Shown: positions 7,210 to 17,467, counted from the stretch's first letter. The stretch: 64,000 nucleotides of DNA from Moraxella atlantae NBRC 14588 (GCF_001591265.1 NZ_BCUL01000002.1:1-64000); one strand, 5' to 3'. Numbers and translations: made by a program. Notes: a model not told the origin generated them from the sequence alone.

Positions 7210-10020
7210 CTAAGGTGTGCTGGTGGTGTCATGTGCCACAGGCTCGTTGGTCGCTAACTGGGCAAAATTTGACCCTGTATCGGGCTCAGAGGCGACTTCT
7301 TCAGGACGTTTACGCGCGACGGCTTGTGGTGGCTTGCCATCATTGTCTTGATTCTTGCTTGTGCCGTCTTTGATGGGCTTGCCCTTGCTATCAACACGGC
7401 GTTCGCCTTCATCGGTTAATTCGATGGTTTCTTGCTCTTGTTTTTTGGACTTGGCGCGGTTGTCCACCGATACCCATTCAACAGGCGTATTTTGTAGGGC
7501 TCTTGAGGTGTAGTCCATCCAAATCGGCAACGCTGCCACGCCACCGAATTCACGCCGTCCTAGACCCATCGGTTGGTCAAAGCCAACCCAAACGATGGTC
7601 ACCATGTTGGGGTTGATGCCTGCAAACCAAGCGTCTTTGGCGTCATTGGTGGTACCTGTTTTACCGCCGATGTCTGAGCGATTTAACGCAAGCGCGCGTC
7701 GTCCTGTGCCTCTTTGCACCACATCGCGCAAGATATTTGCCATGTTGTAGGCGTTGCTGGCAGAGATAATCCGCGGCGCTTGCTGTGCGGTCGTTAGCTG
7801 CTCAACAGGGGCTTTAAGCTTGTCTGTGTCGGGGCCTGCGTCATATAGTTGTGCTTGTAGCTGCGCGTTACGGGCTTGTAGGGCAGCGGCAGTTTGGGCA
7901 GCTTGCTCTTCGGGGGTCAGCGCTTTGCTGTCTTGGTCTTTGTTTTTACTGTCTTTTGCTTGCTGCGCTTGCTTCTCTTTTTCTTTGTCCGCCTTTTCCT
8001 TGTCTTTATCAGGATTGGCTTTATAACCTGCTAGTGGGTTATCGTTGAGCAAGTCGGCAGGCTCTTCAGGCTTTTTGCTATCTGTCTGTGGTATACCTGC
8101 TGCCAGGGCTTGTAGTTTTTCGTCATGCTGCTTGAGTAGCTCGGCATTGGTTTTTTCTAGCTGTTGGTTAAAACATACCGCGCAAGCTTGCTGCGGATTG
8201 GCTTGGTAGAGTAAGCGGTTGTTATAGTCAAAAATTTGCTCGATAAAATATGGCTGAATGCGGTGACCGCCATTAGCAAATGTTGAATAGCCTGTTGCCA
8301 TCTGCACAGGGGTTGCATCGCCTGCACCCAACGCTAAGGACAAGGTGGTAGGCATTTTGTCCTTTTCTAGACCAAACTGCTCTAACAGCTCGCGCGTACG
8401 CGGAACGCCCGTGGATTGTAGGACGCGAATTGACACCAAGTTACGTGACATATACAAGCCTTTGCGTAGCGGAATCATGCCAAGGTTGCGCCCATCGGCG
8501 TTTTTTGGTGTCCAGTCACCCACTTTAAGCGGGCCATCAGAAATCAAGGTGTCGGGACTAAAGCCTTTTTCTAATGCTGCGGTGTAGATCAGTGGCTTGA
8601 TGGTCGAACCTGGTTGGCGATAGCCTTGCAACGCGCGGTTAAATTTGCTTTTATAAAAATCAAAGCCGCCAACCACTGCCAACAATGCCCCGTTTTCGGG
8701 GTTGATCGACACAAGCGCACCCTCAACGGCAGGGATCTGTACCAGCGTCCAGTCGCTACTGGTGCCGCGGCGAGTCACATACACAATGTCATGCGGCTTG
8801 ATGATGTTGTTGGAGGTGTAGGTTACATCGGGGGTTTTATAATGCAATGTCGCCCACCGTTGTCCTGACCACGGAATTTCAATCTGGGTACCATTTTGCA
8901 TGACTGCTTGTGCGGTGCCGCCTGCAGGCGCTTTGATAATTTCAACAGGATACAACCCGCTCATCACAGGGTAGTTGGCAAGCTTGGCAGGATGCTCTTT
9001 GTCCTGTGTGTTACCGATCGCACCGCGCCAACCATGGCGGCGATCATAAGAAAATAAGCCACGCTTAAGCGCGTTTTCGGCGTATTGCTGTTTGTCGCTG
9101 TCAATGGTCAAGCGTACGCGCCAGCCTGAGTCAATCACACCCTCGCCGTACTGCTCGGTCAAGGCAAAGCGTGCCATTTCTGCCAAATAGGGAAAGTTTT
9201 TATCAAGTTTGGCTTGGTAAAGATGCAGGTTGATTGGCGCGGCAACCGCTTCTTCGTATTGTGCTTGCGTGATTGCGCGATTTTTGAGCATTTGTCCCAA
9301 AATCCAGTTGCGCCGCTCCAGTGCGCGCTTAGGATTGGCAACGGGATTGTATTTTGACGGCGCTTTGGGTAGTCCTGCGATCATTGCCATCTCAGCAACT
9401 GTCAGATTGTCCAGTGACTTGCTGTAGTATTGCTTGGCAGCGGCTTTCACGCCATACGCTCCCATGCCCAGATAGATTTTATTGACATACAATGTCAAAA
9501 TTTCTTTTTTGGTCAGCTGCTCTTCAATTTTACGCGCCAAAAATAGCTCGGTGAGTTTGCGGTTGAGTGTGCGCTCGGGCGATAAAAAATAGTTTTTTGC
9601 CACCTGCATGGTGATGGTTGAGCCACCCGTTTGTCCCTCTTCCTCAGAGACCGCCTCGGTCAGTGCACGTCCAATACCTTTCACGCTGATACCGCTGTGC
9701 TCAAAAAACGTTGCATCTTCTGCCGCCAAAAAAGCATCGATCATCGTTTTGGGTAGCTGCTCATAGCTTACAGGCAGCGACATGGTGTTGCCGTATTGTC
9801 CGATCAGCTTGTTATCGTGGGTATAAATTTGCAGCGGCATGGCAAGTTTGGCTTGTTTGAGTTCATCCAAACTTGGTAGCGTGGGTGTGATATACATCGC
9901 CATGCCATAAAACCCGATAGGTAATGCCAACATGAGTAGCAACAAAAATGCCACAATACCTAGGCATAGATTGAGCAAAAAAGACAGCCAGAACGGACGA
10001 GGTTGAACAGTTTGCGGCAT
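7210..10020 (-). CDS. mrcA: Penicillin-binding protein 1A, bifunctional transglycosylase/transpeptidase
   Basis: A class A PBP that polymerises and cross-links peptidoglycan at the inner membrane (ponA/mrcA). A single N-terminal membrane anchor (about 12-45) precedes the GT51 domain with the catalytic Glu in AAEDATFFEHSG and the GGSTITMQ motif. The transpeptidase follows, with STIK (nucleophile Ser near 470), SRN and KTGTT (near 784). Between SRN and KTG, at about residues 665-715, is a very charged Lys/Glu/Asp/Gln-rich insertion likely to be disordered or coiled coil. I chose the ATG at 10020; an in-frame TTG at 10041 would add seven residues. It is divergent from pilM, the arrangement typical of Acinetobacter and relatives. 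Confidence 0.95.
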   Translation of the reverse strand: MPQTVQPRPFWLSFLLNLCLGIVAFLLLLMLALPIGFYGMAMYITPTLPSLDELKQAKLAMPLQIYTHDNKLIGQYGNTMSLPVSYEQLPKTMIDAFLAAEDATFFEHSGISVKGIGRALTEAVSEEEGQTGGSTITMQVAKNYFLSPERTLNRKLTELFLARKIEEQLTKKEILTLYVNKIYLGMGAYGVKAAAKQYYSKSLDNLTVAEMAMIAGLPKAPSKYNPVANPKRALERRNWILGQMLKNRAITQAQYEEAVAAPINLHLYQAKLDKNFPYLAEMARFALTEQYGEGVIDSGWRVRLTIDSDKQQYAENALKRGLFSYDRRHGWRGAIGNTQDKEHPAKLANYPVMSGLYPVEIIKAPAGGTAQAVMQNGTQIEIPWSGQRWATLHYKTPDVTYTSNNIIKPHDIVYVTRRGTSSDWTLVQIPAVEGALVSINPENGALLAVVGGFDFYKSKFNRALQGYRQPGSTIKPLIYTAALEKGFSPDTLISDGPLKVGDWTPKNADGRNLGMIPLRKGLYMSRNLVSIRVLQSTGVPRTRELLEQFGLEKDKMPTTLSLALGAGDATPVQMATGYSTFANGGHRIQPYFIEQIFDYNNRLLYQANPQQACAVCFNQQLEKTNAELLKQHDEKLQALAAGIPQTDSKKPEEPADLLNDNPLAGYKANPDKDKEKADKEKEKQAQQAKDSKNKDQDSKALTPEEQAAQTAAALQARNAQLQAQLYDAGPDTDKLKAPVEQLTTAQQAPRIISASNAYNMANILRDVVQRGTGRRALALNRSDIGGKTGTTNDAKDAWFAGINPNMVTIVWVGFDQPMGLGRREFGGVAALPIWMDYTSRALQNTPVEWVSVDNRAKSKKQEQETIELTDEGERRVDSKGKPIKDGTSKNQDNDGKPPQAVARKRPEEVASEPDTGSNFAQLATNEPVAHDTTSTP

Positions 10021-10286
10021 ATTGAATGAGGCTTGTAGCAAAATAAAACCACATTATAACCAAAATTGGCAAGCGTCGCGCAAATGTTGGTGAAAATTTT
10101 TGCCTTGACTTTTTGATAGACAAAACGCTAAAAAGCAAATTACAAGCGTCACAAGATGCAGCTTATCTGATTTTTACGCCAGTTTAGTAAGACAGCAACA
10201 AAAATCATTGAAATGTAACCTAAACTACAGTAAGGTATCGGCATTTAAGAATAGTTACCCTTTGTGGCACAATAAGGAACATTGTT

Positions 10287-11348
10287 GTGAGGTTATTTAC
10301 AAAAAACAACAGGCAATTGGTCGGCGTGGATATCACCACCACCAGTGTAAAAATCGTTGAAATAACCCGTCAGCAAGGATTATTTCATCTCAAAAATTAT
10401 GGCATTGCACCATTGCCGATGGGGCTGGTGGCTGATAAACGCATCGTTGATGTTGAAGCGGTTAGTGATGTTTTAGCTGGGCTTGCGCGCTCTTTAAACT
10501 TATCGACCAAGAACGTGGCAACGGCAGTGGCAGGCACATCTGTCATCAGTAAAGTCATTGAGATGGACAGTGATTTAAATGATATTGAGCGTGAAGCACG
10601 GATTCGCTTGGATGCCGAGCAGTATATTCCTTACCCATTAGAAGAAGTTAATATCGACTTTGAGGTGCTAGGGCCATCACCCAATAGCCCTGAATTGGTT
10701 GAAGTTTTATTGGTGGCATCGCGCAGTGAGAACGTCGATCAATGCGTTGAGGTCATGAGTTTAGCAGGCTTAACCACCAAAGTGGTTGATGTTGAGTCTT
10801 TTGCTATTGAGCGTGCGTTGGGCTTGATTGTCGATGGCTTGCCAATGGCAGGTGAGGCGCAGCATGTGGCATTGATTGATATTGGCCATAACCAAACAAC
10901 ATTATACGTTGCGCGTGATGGGCAGTTTATTTATAGCCGTGAACAGTTATTTGGTGGTGCGCAATTAACCGAAAGCATTCAAAGCCGCTATGGACTGACA
11001 CCTGAAGAAGCCTTACAAAGTAAACGCAGTATGAATTTACCTGCTGATTATCAGCAAGAGGTGCTCCATCCATTCATGGAGTTGGTCGTTCAGCAAATCA
11101 CGCGCGCGCTACAGTTTTATTTCTCAACCAGTCAAAGCCACCACATTGATCATATTTTGCTGGCAGGAGGAACGGCAGGTCTGTCAGGGCTTGATCGGTT
11201 GGTTGAGCGAAAGTTGGGCAATCCAACCAGCGTTGCCAATCCTTTCTTGAACTTGACCACCGCGGCGCATATTGATCCCACGGCACTCACCGCAGATGCG
11301 CCTAGCTTGTTGGCGGCTTGTGGTTTAGCGTTAAGGAGTTTTGACTGA
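10287..11348 (+). CDS. pilM: Type IV pilus inner-membrane platform protein PilM
   Basis: A 353-residue actin-like ATPase-fold protein that docks on the cytoplasmic face of the pilus alignment complex by binding the PilN N-terminus. Seen: the phosphate-1 region VGVDITTTSVKIVE at the N-terminus, a second phosphate region IDIGHNQTTLYV near 195, and LLAGGTAGLSGLD near 290. Start is GTG, chosen because AAGGA (10274-10278) lies 8 bases upstream. It is the first gene of pilMNOPQ, and its stop overlaps the pilN start by one base, so the two are translationally coupled. Confidence 0.96.
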   Translation: MRLFTKNNRQLVGVDITTTSVKIVEITRQQGLFHLKNYGIAPLPMGLVADKRIVDVEAVSDVLAGLARSLNLSTKNVATAVAGTSVISKVIEMDSDLNDIEREARIRLDAEQYIPYPLEEVNIDFEVLGPSPNSPELVEVLLVASRSENVDQCVEVMSLAGLTTKVVDVESFAIERALGLIVDGLPMAGEAQHVALIDIGHNQTTLYVARDGQFIYSREQLFGGAQLTESIQSRYGLTPEEALQSKRSMNLPADYQQEVLHPFMELVVQQITRALQFYFSTSQSHHIDHILLAGGTAGLSGLDRLVERKLGNPTSVANPFLNLTTAAHIDPTALTADAPSLLAACGLALRSFD

Positions 11349-12064
11349 TGGCACGCATTAACTTACTGCCTTGGCGTCAAGAAGTTCGCGAGCGCAAAAA
11401 CAAAGAATTTATGACGCTTATTGTGGCGGTGCTCTTACTGTCTTTGCTAGGTGCGTTTGCTGCTTGGAGCTATTTTAATCGTGAGCTTGAGCAACAACAG
11501 CAAGCCAACGAAAGCATCAAACAGGCGAACGCGGAGCTAGACAAGGCACTAGAGCAAATCTCAACGTTAGAGCAACAGCGTAACGATATCATCGAGCGCA
11601 TGAAAGTCATTCAAGATTTACAAGGTCGCCGCCCTGTGCCTGTCCATGTGTGGGACGATATTGCGCGCTTAGTGCCGGCGCAAATGTACCTAACCAACAT
11701 GAAGCGCGAAGGAGATGTTATTACCTTCACAGGTCAAGCTGATAATCCGAACACAGTATCAACGTTGATTCGCAATTTAGACGGTTCTAAATGGCTGCAA
11801 GATTCCGCGGTGGTCAGCTTAAGTCAGCCCAATGCCGTGGCATATCAAAACGCTACCCCCAATCCACAACCCACCAATACCGCTGGTGGTGAAGCTGAGC
11901 CACGACCGGAGTACCCCGAAGACAGATACATCACGTTTGTGGTAACCACCCAAATCACCAGCGCACAATCTGCCAGTGCTGTTGCCAGTACAACGATGGC
12001 AACATCAACCGCTAATTCATCGGCAAGCGCGTCTGCAACATCTGCCAGCACGGCTAAGGAGTAA
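11348..12064 (+). CDS. pilN: Type IV pilus assembly protein PilN
   Basis: A 238-residue bitopic inner-membrane protein. The N-terminus INLLPWR is the conserved PilM-binding motif (INLLPWR-E). It is followed by one membrane helix (about 22-42), a coiled coil (about 45-90) and a periplasmic ferredoxin-like domain. The last ~35 residues are a Ser/Ala/Thr-rich tail, longer than in Pseudomonas PilN. PilN pairs with PilO in the periplasm to link the motor platform to the PilQ secretin via PilP. The ATG overlaps the pilM TGA. Confidence 0.95.
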   Translation: MARINLLPWRQEVRERKNKEFMTLIVAVLLLSLLGAFAAWSYFNRELEQQQQANESIKQANAELDKALEQISTLEQQRNDIIERMKVIQDLQGRRPVPVHVWDDIARLVPAQMYLTNMKREGDVITFTGQADNPNTVSTLIRNLDGSKWLQDSAVVSLSQPNAVAYQNATPNPQPTNTAGGEAEPRPEYPEDRYITFVVTTQITSAQSASAVASTTMATSTANSSASASATSASTAKE

Positions 12065-12067
12065 ACG

Positions 12068-12823
12068 ATGGTTAAGCTGACCAAATCTACCCGTAAGCCG
12101 CTGTTTGGTAAAACCAAAACCACCAAAACCTTGCCACTCACAGCTATCAAGCCTGCCAAAAAATCATTTGACGCCAAGGCATTTGCGGATAGTTTTAAAT
12201 CGCTTGATCAAAACAACTACGGTAGCTGGCCGACACCTGTTAAGGCAACAGTGCTGGCTTTTATCGTGGGTTTGGTGGCGTTTTTGACATGGTTTTTACC
12301 CATCACCAGTAAGCGAGAAGAAATTGCCTCTGCTGAAGCAGAGCAACAGACCTTGCTGGATCAATACCGCGAAAAAGAATCAAAAGCACGCCATCTCAAA
12401 GAGTACGAAGACCAAGTGGCAAAAATGCAAGGTGATTTTCGTGAGCTACTCAATCAATTGCCCAAAGAAACCCGTATTTCTGATTTGGTTGATGGCATCA
12501 ACATGGCGGGCATGAACAGTAACATTCGTTTCCAAGATATCAAAGTTGAGCCAGAAGTTTCTCAAGAGCTGTTTATCGAACAGCCGATTCGCATTGCTGC
12601 TGTCGGTAATTATCATGAATTTGGGCACTTTTTAAGTGGACTTGCCAAACTGCCGCGGATTATTACTTTGCATGACTTTGAAGTGACCAACCCACAGCCA
12701 AGTCTTGATCATCTGCCTGAGCTTAATTTGGTGCTCAATACCAAAACCTATCGCTCAAAAGAGATCAGCGAAGATACCACAGCAGGTAAAGATGCCAAAC
12801 AGGAGGCAAGTGATGCTAAATAA
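12068..12823 (+). CDS. pilO: Type IV pilus assembly protein PilO
   Basis: A 251-residue inner-membrane protein with a longer than usual basic cytoplasmic N-terminus (about 60 residues), one membrane helix (about 62-82), a coiled coil (85-120) and a periplasmic PilO domain (about 125-230). It is the heterodimer partner of PilN. The gene begins 3 bp after pilN, and its stop overlaps the pilP start region, in line with tight co-translation. Confidence 0.94.
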   Translation: MVKLTKSTRKPLFGKTKTTKTLPLTAIKPAKKSFDAKAFADSFKSLDQNNYGSWPTPVKATVLAFIVGLVAFLTWFLPITSKREEIASAEAEQQTLLDQYREKESKARHLKEYEDQVAKMQGDFRELLNQLPKETRISDLVDGINMAGMNSNIRFQDIKVEPEVSQELFIEQPIRIAAVGNYHEFGHFLSGLAKLPRIITLHDFEVTNPQPSLDHLPELNLVLNTKTYRSKEISEDTTAGKDAKQEASDAK

Positions 12824-13349
12824 ATCATTACAGACTGCCATCCTTGTTAGCGGCATGACGGTGTTAAGCCTCACGGGATGTCAAGATCGTGTGGCATTGG
12901 CGCAGCAAGACATGCAAGATATTCGTAACCAATCTGCTCAGCCGATTCAGCCACCGCCTGAGCCTGAGATTGTCGAGGCGTTTAACTACAGCGCGCAAAA
13001 TTTGCGCAGCCCATTTATGCCGCCAAGCCAAATGCTACAGGCAACTCAGCAAGAGCAGATCCAAGGCGTACGCCCCGATGTGACGCGTCTTAAAGAACCG
13101 CTTGAACAGTTTGAGCTCAGCGAGCTTAGCTATAAAGGCACCGTGGTGTCACAAACTGGGCAGCAAGTTGCCTTAATTCAACGCCCTGATGGCAGTATTG
13201 CTACAGTAGGGGTAGGCAATTACTTGGGTAAAAATGACGGGCGCATTGCTGAGATTACCCCCAGTCAAATCAATATTATTGAAATCGTACCCGATAGTCG
13301 CGTCGGTTATGTCGAAAAACCCAATACACTGGTAGTCGCTGCCAATTAA
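12813..13349 (+). CDS. pilP: Type IV pilus lipoprotein PilP
   Basis: A 178-residue inner-membrane lipoprotein bridging PilN/PilO to the secretin PilQ. The start at 12813 is set by a strong AGGAGG at 12801-12806 and by the lipoprotein signal peptide that follows (lipobox LTGC, lipidated Cys near 21). The region to about 95 is extended and Pro/Gln-rich; the C-terminal beta-domain (SYKGTVVSQTGQQVALIQ onward) is the PilP fold. The start lies inside the last codons of pilO (11-base overlap). A longer frame opening at 12705 is not supported, because it lacks a ribosome-binding site and buries the signal peptide. Confidence 0.95.
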   Translation: MLNKSLQTAILVSGMTVLSLTGCQDRVALAQQDMQDIRNQSAQPIQPPPEPEIVEAFNYSAQNLRSPFMPPSQMLQATQQEQIQGVRPDVTRLKEPLEQFELSELSYKGTVVSQTGQQVALIQRPDGSIATVGVGNYLGKNDGRIAEITPSQINIIEIVPDSRVGYVEKPNTLVVAAN

Positions 13350-13385
13350 TACGACCTAGCCAAAAAGATGATAAAGGATTTTCCC

Positions 13386-15680
13386 ATGACAATATTTGCG
13401 TACTTGCGTCGTAGCTGTTTACATTCAATGCACACAACATCAGCCAAGCGATCGGCTGTAAGCCTTGCGGTGGGCATGGCAATATTGGGCCAAGCGGCTT
13501 TGGCAGCCGATACCAGCATCAACGCCGTCAGCGTCAGCGAGCCGATGCCAGGTATCACTGAGCTCAGCGTTGATTTTTCCAATCAACCAGTCAAACCAAC
13601 GGCGTATGAACTTGATCATCCCAAACGCCTTGTACTGGATTTTAACAATGTTGATCAAGGGTTAAAAGATCGCCTAATATCCTTTAACCAAGGCAATATC
13701 AAAGACGTAACGGCGGTTGAAGGTGGTAACACCACCCGATTGATTATCGGTATCAATGACCAGCAGCCACTTAGCACACGCATGGATAATCACCGTTTGG
13801 TGATTAGTATGCAATCACCTAGCGCAGCTGTTAGCAGCCAAACGCCTGTATCACCCACATTTGTGGGAACATCATCAGCACCCGTCGTTGCGACACCGCC
13901 TGCTGTGGAGCCTATCGCCGATAAAAATGCCGCCCCAGTACCGCGTGATACCATGGTGGTTAAAGTCAATCCGCTATTAAACCCATCTGCCAGTTTTTCA
14001 CGCAGCTATAACTATGACGGCTTAAGCTCAATCAATGTATCACCACAAGGCAACGGCAGCACCGTCGCCATCAATGTCAGTAATCCCAACATCCCACTGG
14101 ATATTCAACGCAACGGTGATGAGTTGGTGGTACGCATGACAGGCGCGACGATTCCTGCGCGCTTGCAACACCAAACTGCAGGCGCAGGCTTGGTGCAAAC
14201 AGTGGTTGCCAACAACCAAGGCAACAATGGCGTCATTCGCCTTGTAATGAATGGGGACTATGAGTACAAAGCCTACCAAACGGGCAGCCAGCTTAACATC
14301 AACGTCACCCCACCCAAACGCTTGACAGAGCCGACGTTGGAGGAGCGCACCTACACAGGCGAGCCATTGTCGCTTGAATTCCAAGACGTCAGCGTGCGCA
14401 CGATTTTAGAGGTTTTGGGGCAGCATACCAACACCAATATCATCGCCAGCGATTCGGTCAGCGGTAATATCACCTTACGCTTGATTAATGTACCGTGGGA
14501 TCAAGCACTTGATATTATTTTAAAAAGTAAAAACCTAGATAAGCGTGTCAATGGCAATGTGATTTGGGTTGCACCTGCCCAAGAGTTACAAGACCAAGAA
14601 CAGGCGCAATTACAAGCGTTACAAAAAAACAAAGAGCTTGCCCCACTGCGTACCGAATTTATTCGGCTCAACTATGCGCAAGCTGATCAACTGCGCCAAA
14701 TGATTGAATCACGCCGCAGCACAACCAACGACAGCGGCAATGGCTCATTATTATCGCCACGCGGTACAGTGACGATTGATGCGCGTACCAATACGTTGAT
14801 TGTGCAAGATACTGCTGAAGTGATTGGCAATATTCGTGAACTGGTCAGTAAACTTGATATCCCTGTCCGCCAAGTTATGATCGAGGCGCGTATCGTCAGT
14901 GCCAATGATGGCTTTAGTAAAGAGATGGGTGTTAAATGGGGCATTTTGTCCAACGGTGTGCACAAAAACCGCGACTTACTGGTGGGTGGCTCTCAGCAGA
15001 CACTATGGGATCTAAAAAAATATGACATGCAGACCATAACGGTAAATGGACAGAGTATTTCTTACCCAGAATATACAATTACACGCCCCGATAACTTGAA
15101 CGTTAATTTAGGTACGGTGGCGGATCCTGCAGGGCGCATTGCATTTGGCTTGTTGAGTATCTCAGACTTATTGCTTGATCTTGAGCTATCTGCCATGCAG
15201 GCGGACAATAAGGGTGAGGTTATCTCAAGTCCAAAAGTACTGACCGCCGACAAACAAACCGCCAAAGTAATGTCTGGTACGCAAATTCCATATCAAGAAG
15301 CCGCTGCCAGTGGCGCGACTTCAACCAGCTTTGTTGAGGCAGCATTAAGCCTTGAGGTCACACCAAACATTACCCCCGATGGGCGCATTGGCATGCAGCT
15401 TAATATTGAAAATGGTTCACCGACCATCATCAACGGCGCAACCGCAGTTGCTAAAGATTCGATCCAAACCAATGTGGTGGTGGATGATGGGCAAACCGTG
15501 GTCTTAGGCGGCGTGTTTAAAAACAACGTTACCAATGGCGTGACCAAAGTACCGTTTTTGGGTGATATTCCCTACATCGATCGCTTCTTTAAACGTACTA
15601 GCAAAACCAATACCAAAGAAGAGTTACTCATTTTCATCACGCCTAAATTGGTCAATGACAACCTAAGCCGTGGACGATAA
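13386..15680 (+). CDS. pilQ: Type IV pilus outer-membrane secretin PilQ
   Basis: A 764-residue secretin through which the pilus leaves the cell. The start at 13386 follows AAAGGA (13373-13378); a start at 13368 would overlap that site. Order of parts: signal peptide (cut after ALA, near 42), two AMIN-type peptidoglycan-binding regions (about 50-150 and 190-300), an N0/STN domain (about 320-395), an N1 domain (GTVTIDARTNTLIVQD near 460) and the secretin barrel from about 490 to the end, with the VVLGGVFKN and FLGDIPYIDRFF signatures. It is the last gene of the pil operon; a hairpin follows at 15734. Confidence 0.96.
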   Translation: MTIFAYLRRSCLHSMHTTSAKRSAVSLAVGMAILGQAALAADTSINAVSVSEPMPGITELSVDFSNQPVKPTAYELDHPKRLVLDFNNVDQGLKDRLISFNQGNIKDVTAVEGGNTTRLIIGINDQQPLSTRMDNHRLVISMQSPSAAVSSQTPVSPTFVGTSSAPVVATPPAVEPIADKNAAPVPRDTMVVKVNPLLNPSASFSRSYNYDGLSSINVSPQGNGSTVAINVSNPNIPLDIQRNGDELVVRMTGATIPARLQHQTAGAGLVQTVVANNQGNNGVIRLVMNGDYEYKAYQTGSQLNINVTPPKRLTEPTLEERTYTGEPLSLEFQDVSVRTILEVLGQHTNTNIIASDSVSGNITLRLINVPWDQALDIILKSKNLDKRVNGNVIWVAPAQELQDQEQAQLQALQKNKELAPLRTEFIRLNYAQADQLRQMIESRRSTTNDSGNGSLLSPRGTVTIDARTNTLIVQDTAEVIGNIRELVSKLDIPVRQVMIEARIVSANDGFSKEMGVKWGILSNGVHKNRDLLVGGSQQTLWDLKKYDMQTITVNGQSISYPEYTITRPDNLNVNLGTVADPAGRIAFGLLSISDLLLDLELSAMQADNKGEVISSPKVLTADKQTAKVMSGTQIPYQEAAASGATSTSFVEAALSLEVTPNITPDGRIGMQLNIENGSPTIINGATAVAKDSIQTNVVVDDGQTVVLGGVFKNNVTNGVTKVPFLGDIPYIDRFFKRTSKTNTKEELLIFITPKLVNDNLSRGR

Positions 15681-15733
15681 GGCTGATAGCGTATCACGCT
15701 TAAAGTGTTTGGGCGATATATGGTAGTTTACCG

Positions 15734-15782
15734 CAAATCATCGTATAATGACGTTAAGTAAGACGATGATTTGTGGTTTTTT
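15734..15782 (+). terminator. Terminator-like hairpin ending at the aroK start codon
   Basis: Bases 15734-15744 pair with 15763-15773 (CAAATCATCGT/ACGATGATTTG, 11 bp) across an 18-nt loop that itself contains TATAAT (15744-15749 including the stem edge). After TGG, six T residues (15777-15782) directly precede the aroK ATG. It may end pilMNOPQ transcription or act as an attenuator or leader structure for aroK. Confidence 0.55.
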
Positions 15783-16355
15783 ATGCAGACACTACCGCCA
15801 CTGTTGGTACTAATTGGGCCAATGGGTGCAGGCAAAACGACGATTGGCAAGCTACTGGCACAGCAGTTAGGCTATGATTTTTTTGACAGTGACAAAGAAA
15901 TTGAAGCCTCAGCAGGTGCAAGTATTGGCTGGATTTTTGATAAAGAAGGTGAGGCGGGTTTTCGTGAGCGCGAAACACGCATGCTTGCACGCCTGACCCA
16001 GCAAAGCGGCTGCGTGATTGCCACAGGCGGTGGCGCGGTGGTCACGCCCGATAATCACGCCTTGTTACAGCGTGGTTGGGTAATTTATCTAAATGCCAGT
16101 GTTGATACCCAGTACGCGCGCACCTGTCGCGATCGCAATCGCCCCTTGCTACAAACCGAAAACCCCAGACAACGCTTGGCTGAAATTTTTGCCATGCGTG
16201 CACCGATTTATCAGCAATTGGCAGACGTAGAGGTCATTACAGGGCATAGCTCACCGCGGCGACTGGTGCAAGAGATTTTAGACCAACTGGCGCAGCCCTC
16301 CGCCTTACCTACACGCCTATTAACACAAGGCGAAACAAACCACGAATCTATATGA
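15783..16355 (+). CDS. aroK: Shikimate kinase
   Basis: Phosphorylates shikimate to shikimate-3-phosphate in the chorismate pathway, in the cytosol. 190 residues. Visible motifs: Walker [10 protein letters not shown] (10-18), the shikimate-binding DSDKEIE (about 36-42), RERETRML, and the Walker B-like GGGAVV. I chose the ATG at 15783; an in-frame TTG at 15771 would add four residues, and neither has an evident ribosome-binding site because the upstream bases belong to a hairpin and T run. Its stop overlaps the start of aroB. Confidence 0.96.
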   Translation: MQTLPPLLVLIGPMGAGKTTIGKLLAQQLGYDFFDSDKEIEASAGASIGWIFDKEGEAGFRERETRMLARLTQQSGCVIATGGGAVVTPDNHALLQRGWVIYLNASVDTQYARTCRDRNRPLLQTENPRQRLAEIFAMRAPIYQQLADVEVITGHSSPRRLVQEILDQLAQPSALPTRLLTQGETNHESI

Positions 16356-17467
16356 TCATGACGCACGCGCAATCTTTTGAAATTTACCATACCTTAACCG
16401 TTCATGCCCAAGCGCACAGCTACCCGATTGTGATTGGGCAAAATTTATTGGCAGGTTTTGACTTTGTGTCATATATTCGTGGTAAACAAGTTTTGGTGGT
16501 CACTAATGACACCGTCGCGCCACTGTATTTAGAAGCGTTGTTGGCAGGTTTGCCGCAAGACAAAATAGTGCAAACCTGTATTCTACCTGATGGTGAGGTG
16601 TACAAAACGCAAGCGTCGATTGATAGGATTTTTGATACGTTGATGGCGGCGCACTTTAACCGTGATTGTACCTTGATCGCGTTGGGTGGTGGCGTGATTG
16701 GCGATATGGTTGGTTTTGCAGCTGCGTGTTTTATGCGTGGGGTGGATTTTATCCAAATTCCAACCACGCTATTGGCACAAGTCGATTCTAGCGTTGGTGG
16801 CAAAACAGGCATCAATCACGCACTGGGCAAAAATATGATTGGGGCGTTTTGGCAGCCGCGACTGGTGCTGGCAGATATGGCAACCTTGGCGACGTTGCCA
16901 GCCCGTGAGCTTTCGGCAGGTTTGGCAGAGGTCATCAAATACGCGCTGATTGGCGATGTTGAATTTTTGGCATGGCTTGAGATTAACATGTCATGTCTGC
17001 TTGCACTAGATACCCAAGCCTTGGCGTACGCAGTTTTGACGTGTTGTCAACATAAGGCAAATTTGGTTGCCGAAGATGAGTTTGAGGCAGGGCAGCGCGC
17101 GTTGCTAAATTTTGGACACACTTTTGGACATGTTATTGAAACCCACATGGGCTATGGCAGCTGGCTACATGGCGAGGCGGTAGCGGCGGGTATGCTACAA
17201 GCCATGCGGCTGTCGCAACGTATGGGTTGGCTTAGTGCCAATGACGTGGCGCGCGCACAAGCCTTGATTGCTGCTGCTAATCTACCCGTGACACCGCCAG
17301 TGATTGCGACTGATACTGCGCTGGATTTGATGCAGCATGACAAAAAGGTGCAGGCAGGTAAGATTCGTTTGATTTTACTGCAAGCGCTAGGGCAGGCGAT
17401 TATCACTGCTGATTATGACCCGATGGCACTACAAGCAGTGCTGGTAGGTCAAGCGATTGCAGATTAG
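16352..17467 (+). CDS. aroB: 3-dehydroquinate synthase
   Basis: Converts DAHP to 3-dehydroquinate, the second step of the shikimate pathway, using NAD and a divalent metal. 371 residues. Seen: the NAD-binding [13 protein letters not shown] (about 110-122), [19 protein letters not shown], and metal ligands in [16 protein letters not shown] and HGEAVAAGM. The ATG overlaps the aroK stop by three bases (a second ATG is at 16358). The aroK-aroB pairing behind pilQ is a conserved gamma-proteobacterial arrangement. Confidence 0.97.
   Translation: MIMTHAQSFEIYHTLTVHAQAHSYPIVIGQNLLAGFDFVSYIRGKQVLVVTNDTVAPLYLEALLAGLPQDKIVQTCILPDGEVYKTQASIDRIFDTLMAAHFNRDCTLIALGGGVIGDMVGFAAACFMRGVDFIQIPTTLLAQVDSSVGGKTGINHALGKNMIGAFWQPRLVLADMATLATLPARELSAGLAEVIKYALIGDVEFLAWLEINMSCLLALDTQALAYAVLTCCQHKANLVAEDEFEAGQRALLNFGHTFGHVIETHMGYGSWLHGEAVAAGMLQAMRLSQRMGWLSANDVARAQALIAAANLPVTPPVIATDTALDLMQHDKKVQAGKIRLILLQALGQAIITADYDPMALQAVLVGQAIAD

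Noticed and set aside
12705-12812. Upstream extension of pilP
   Set aside because: It would add 36 residues before the lipoprotein signal peptide and ignores the AGGAGG at 12801-12806.
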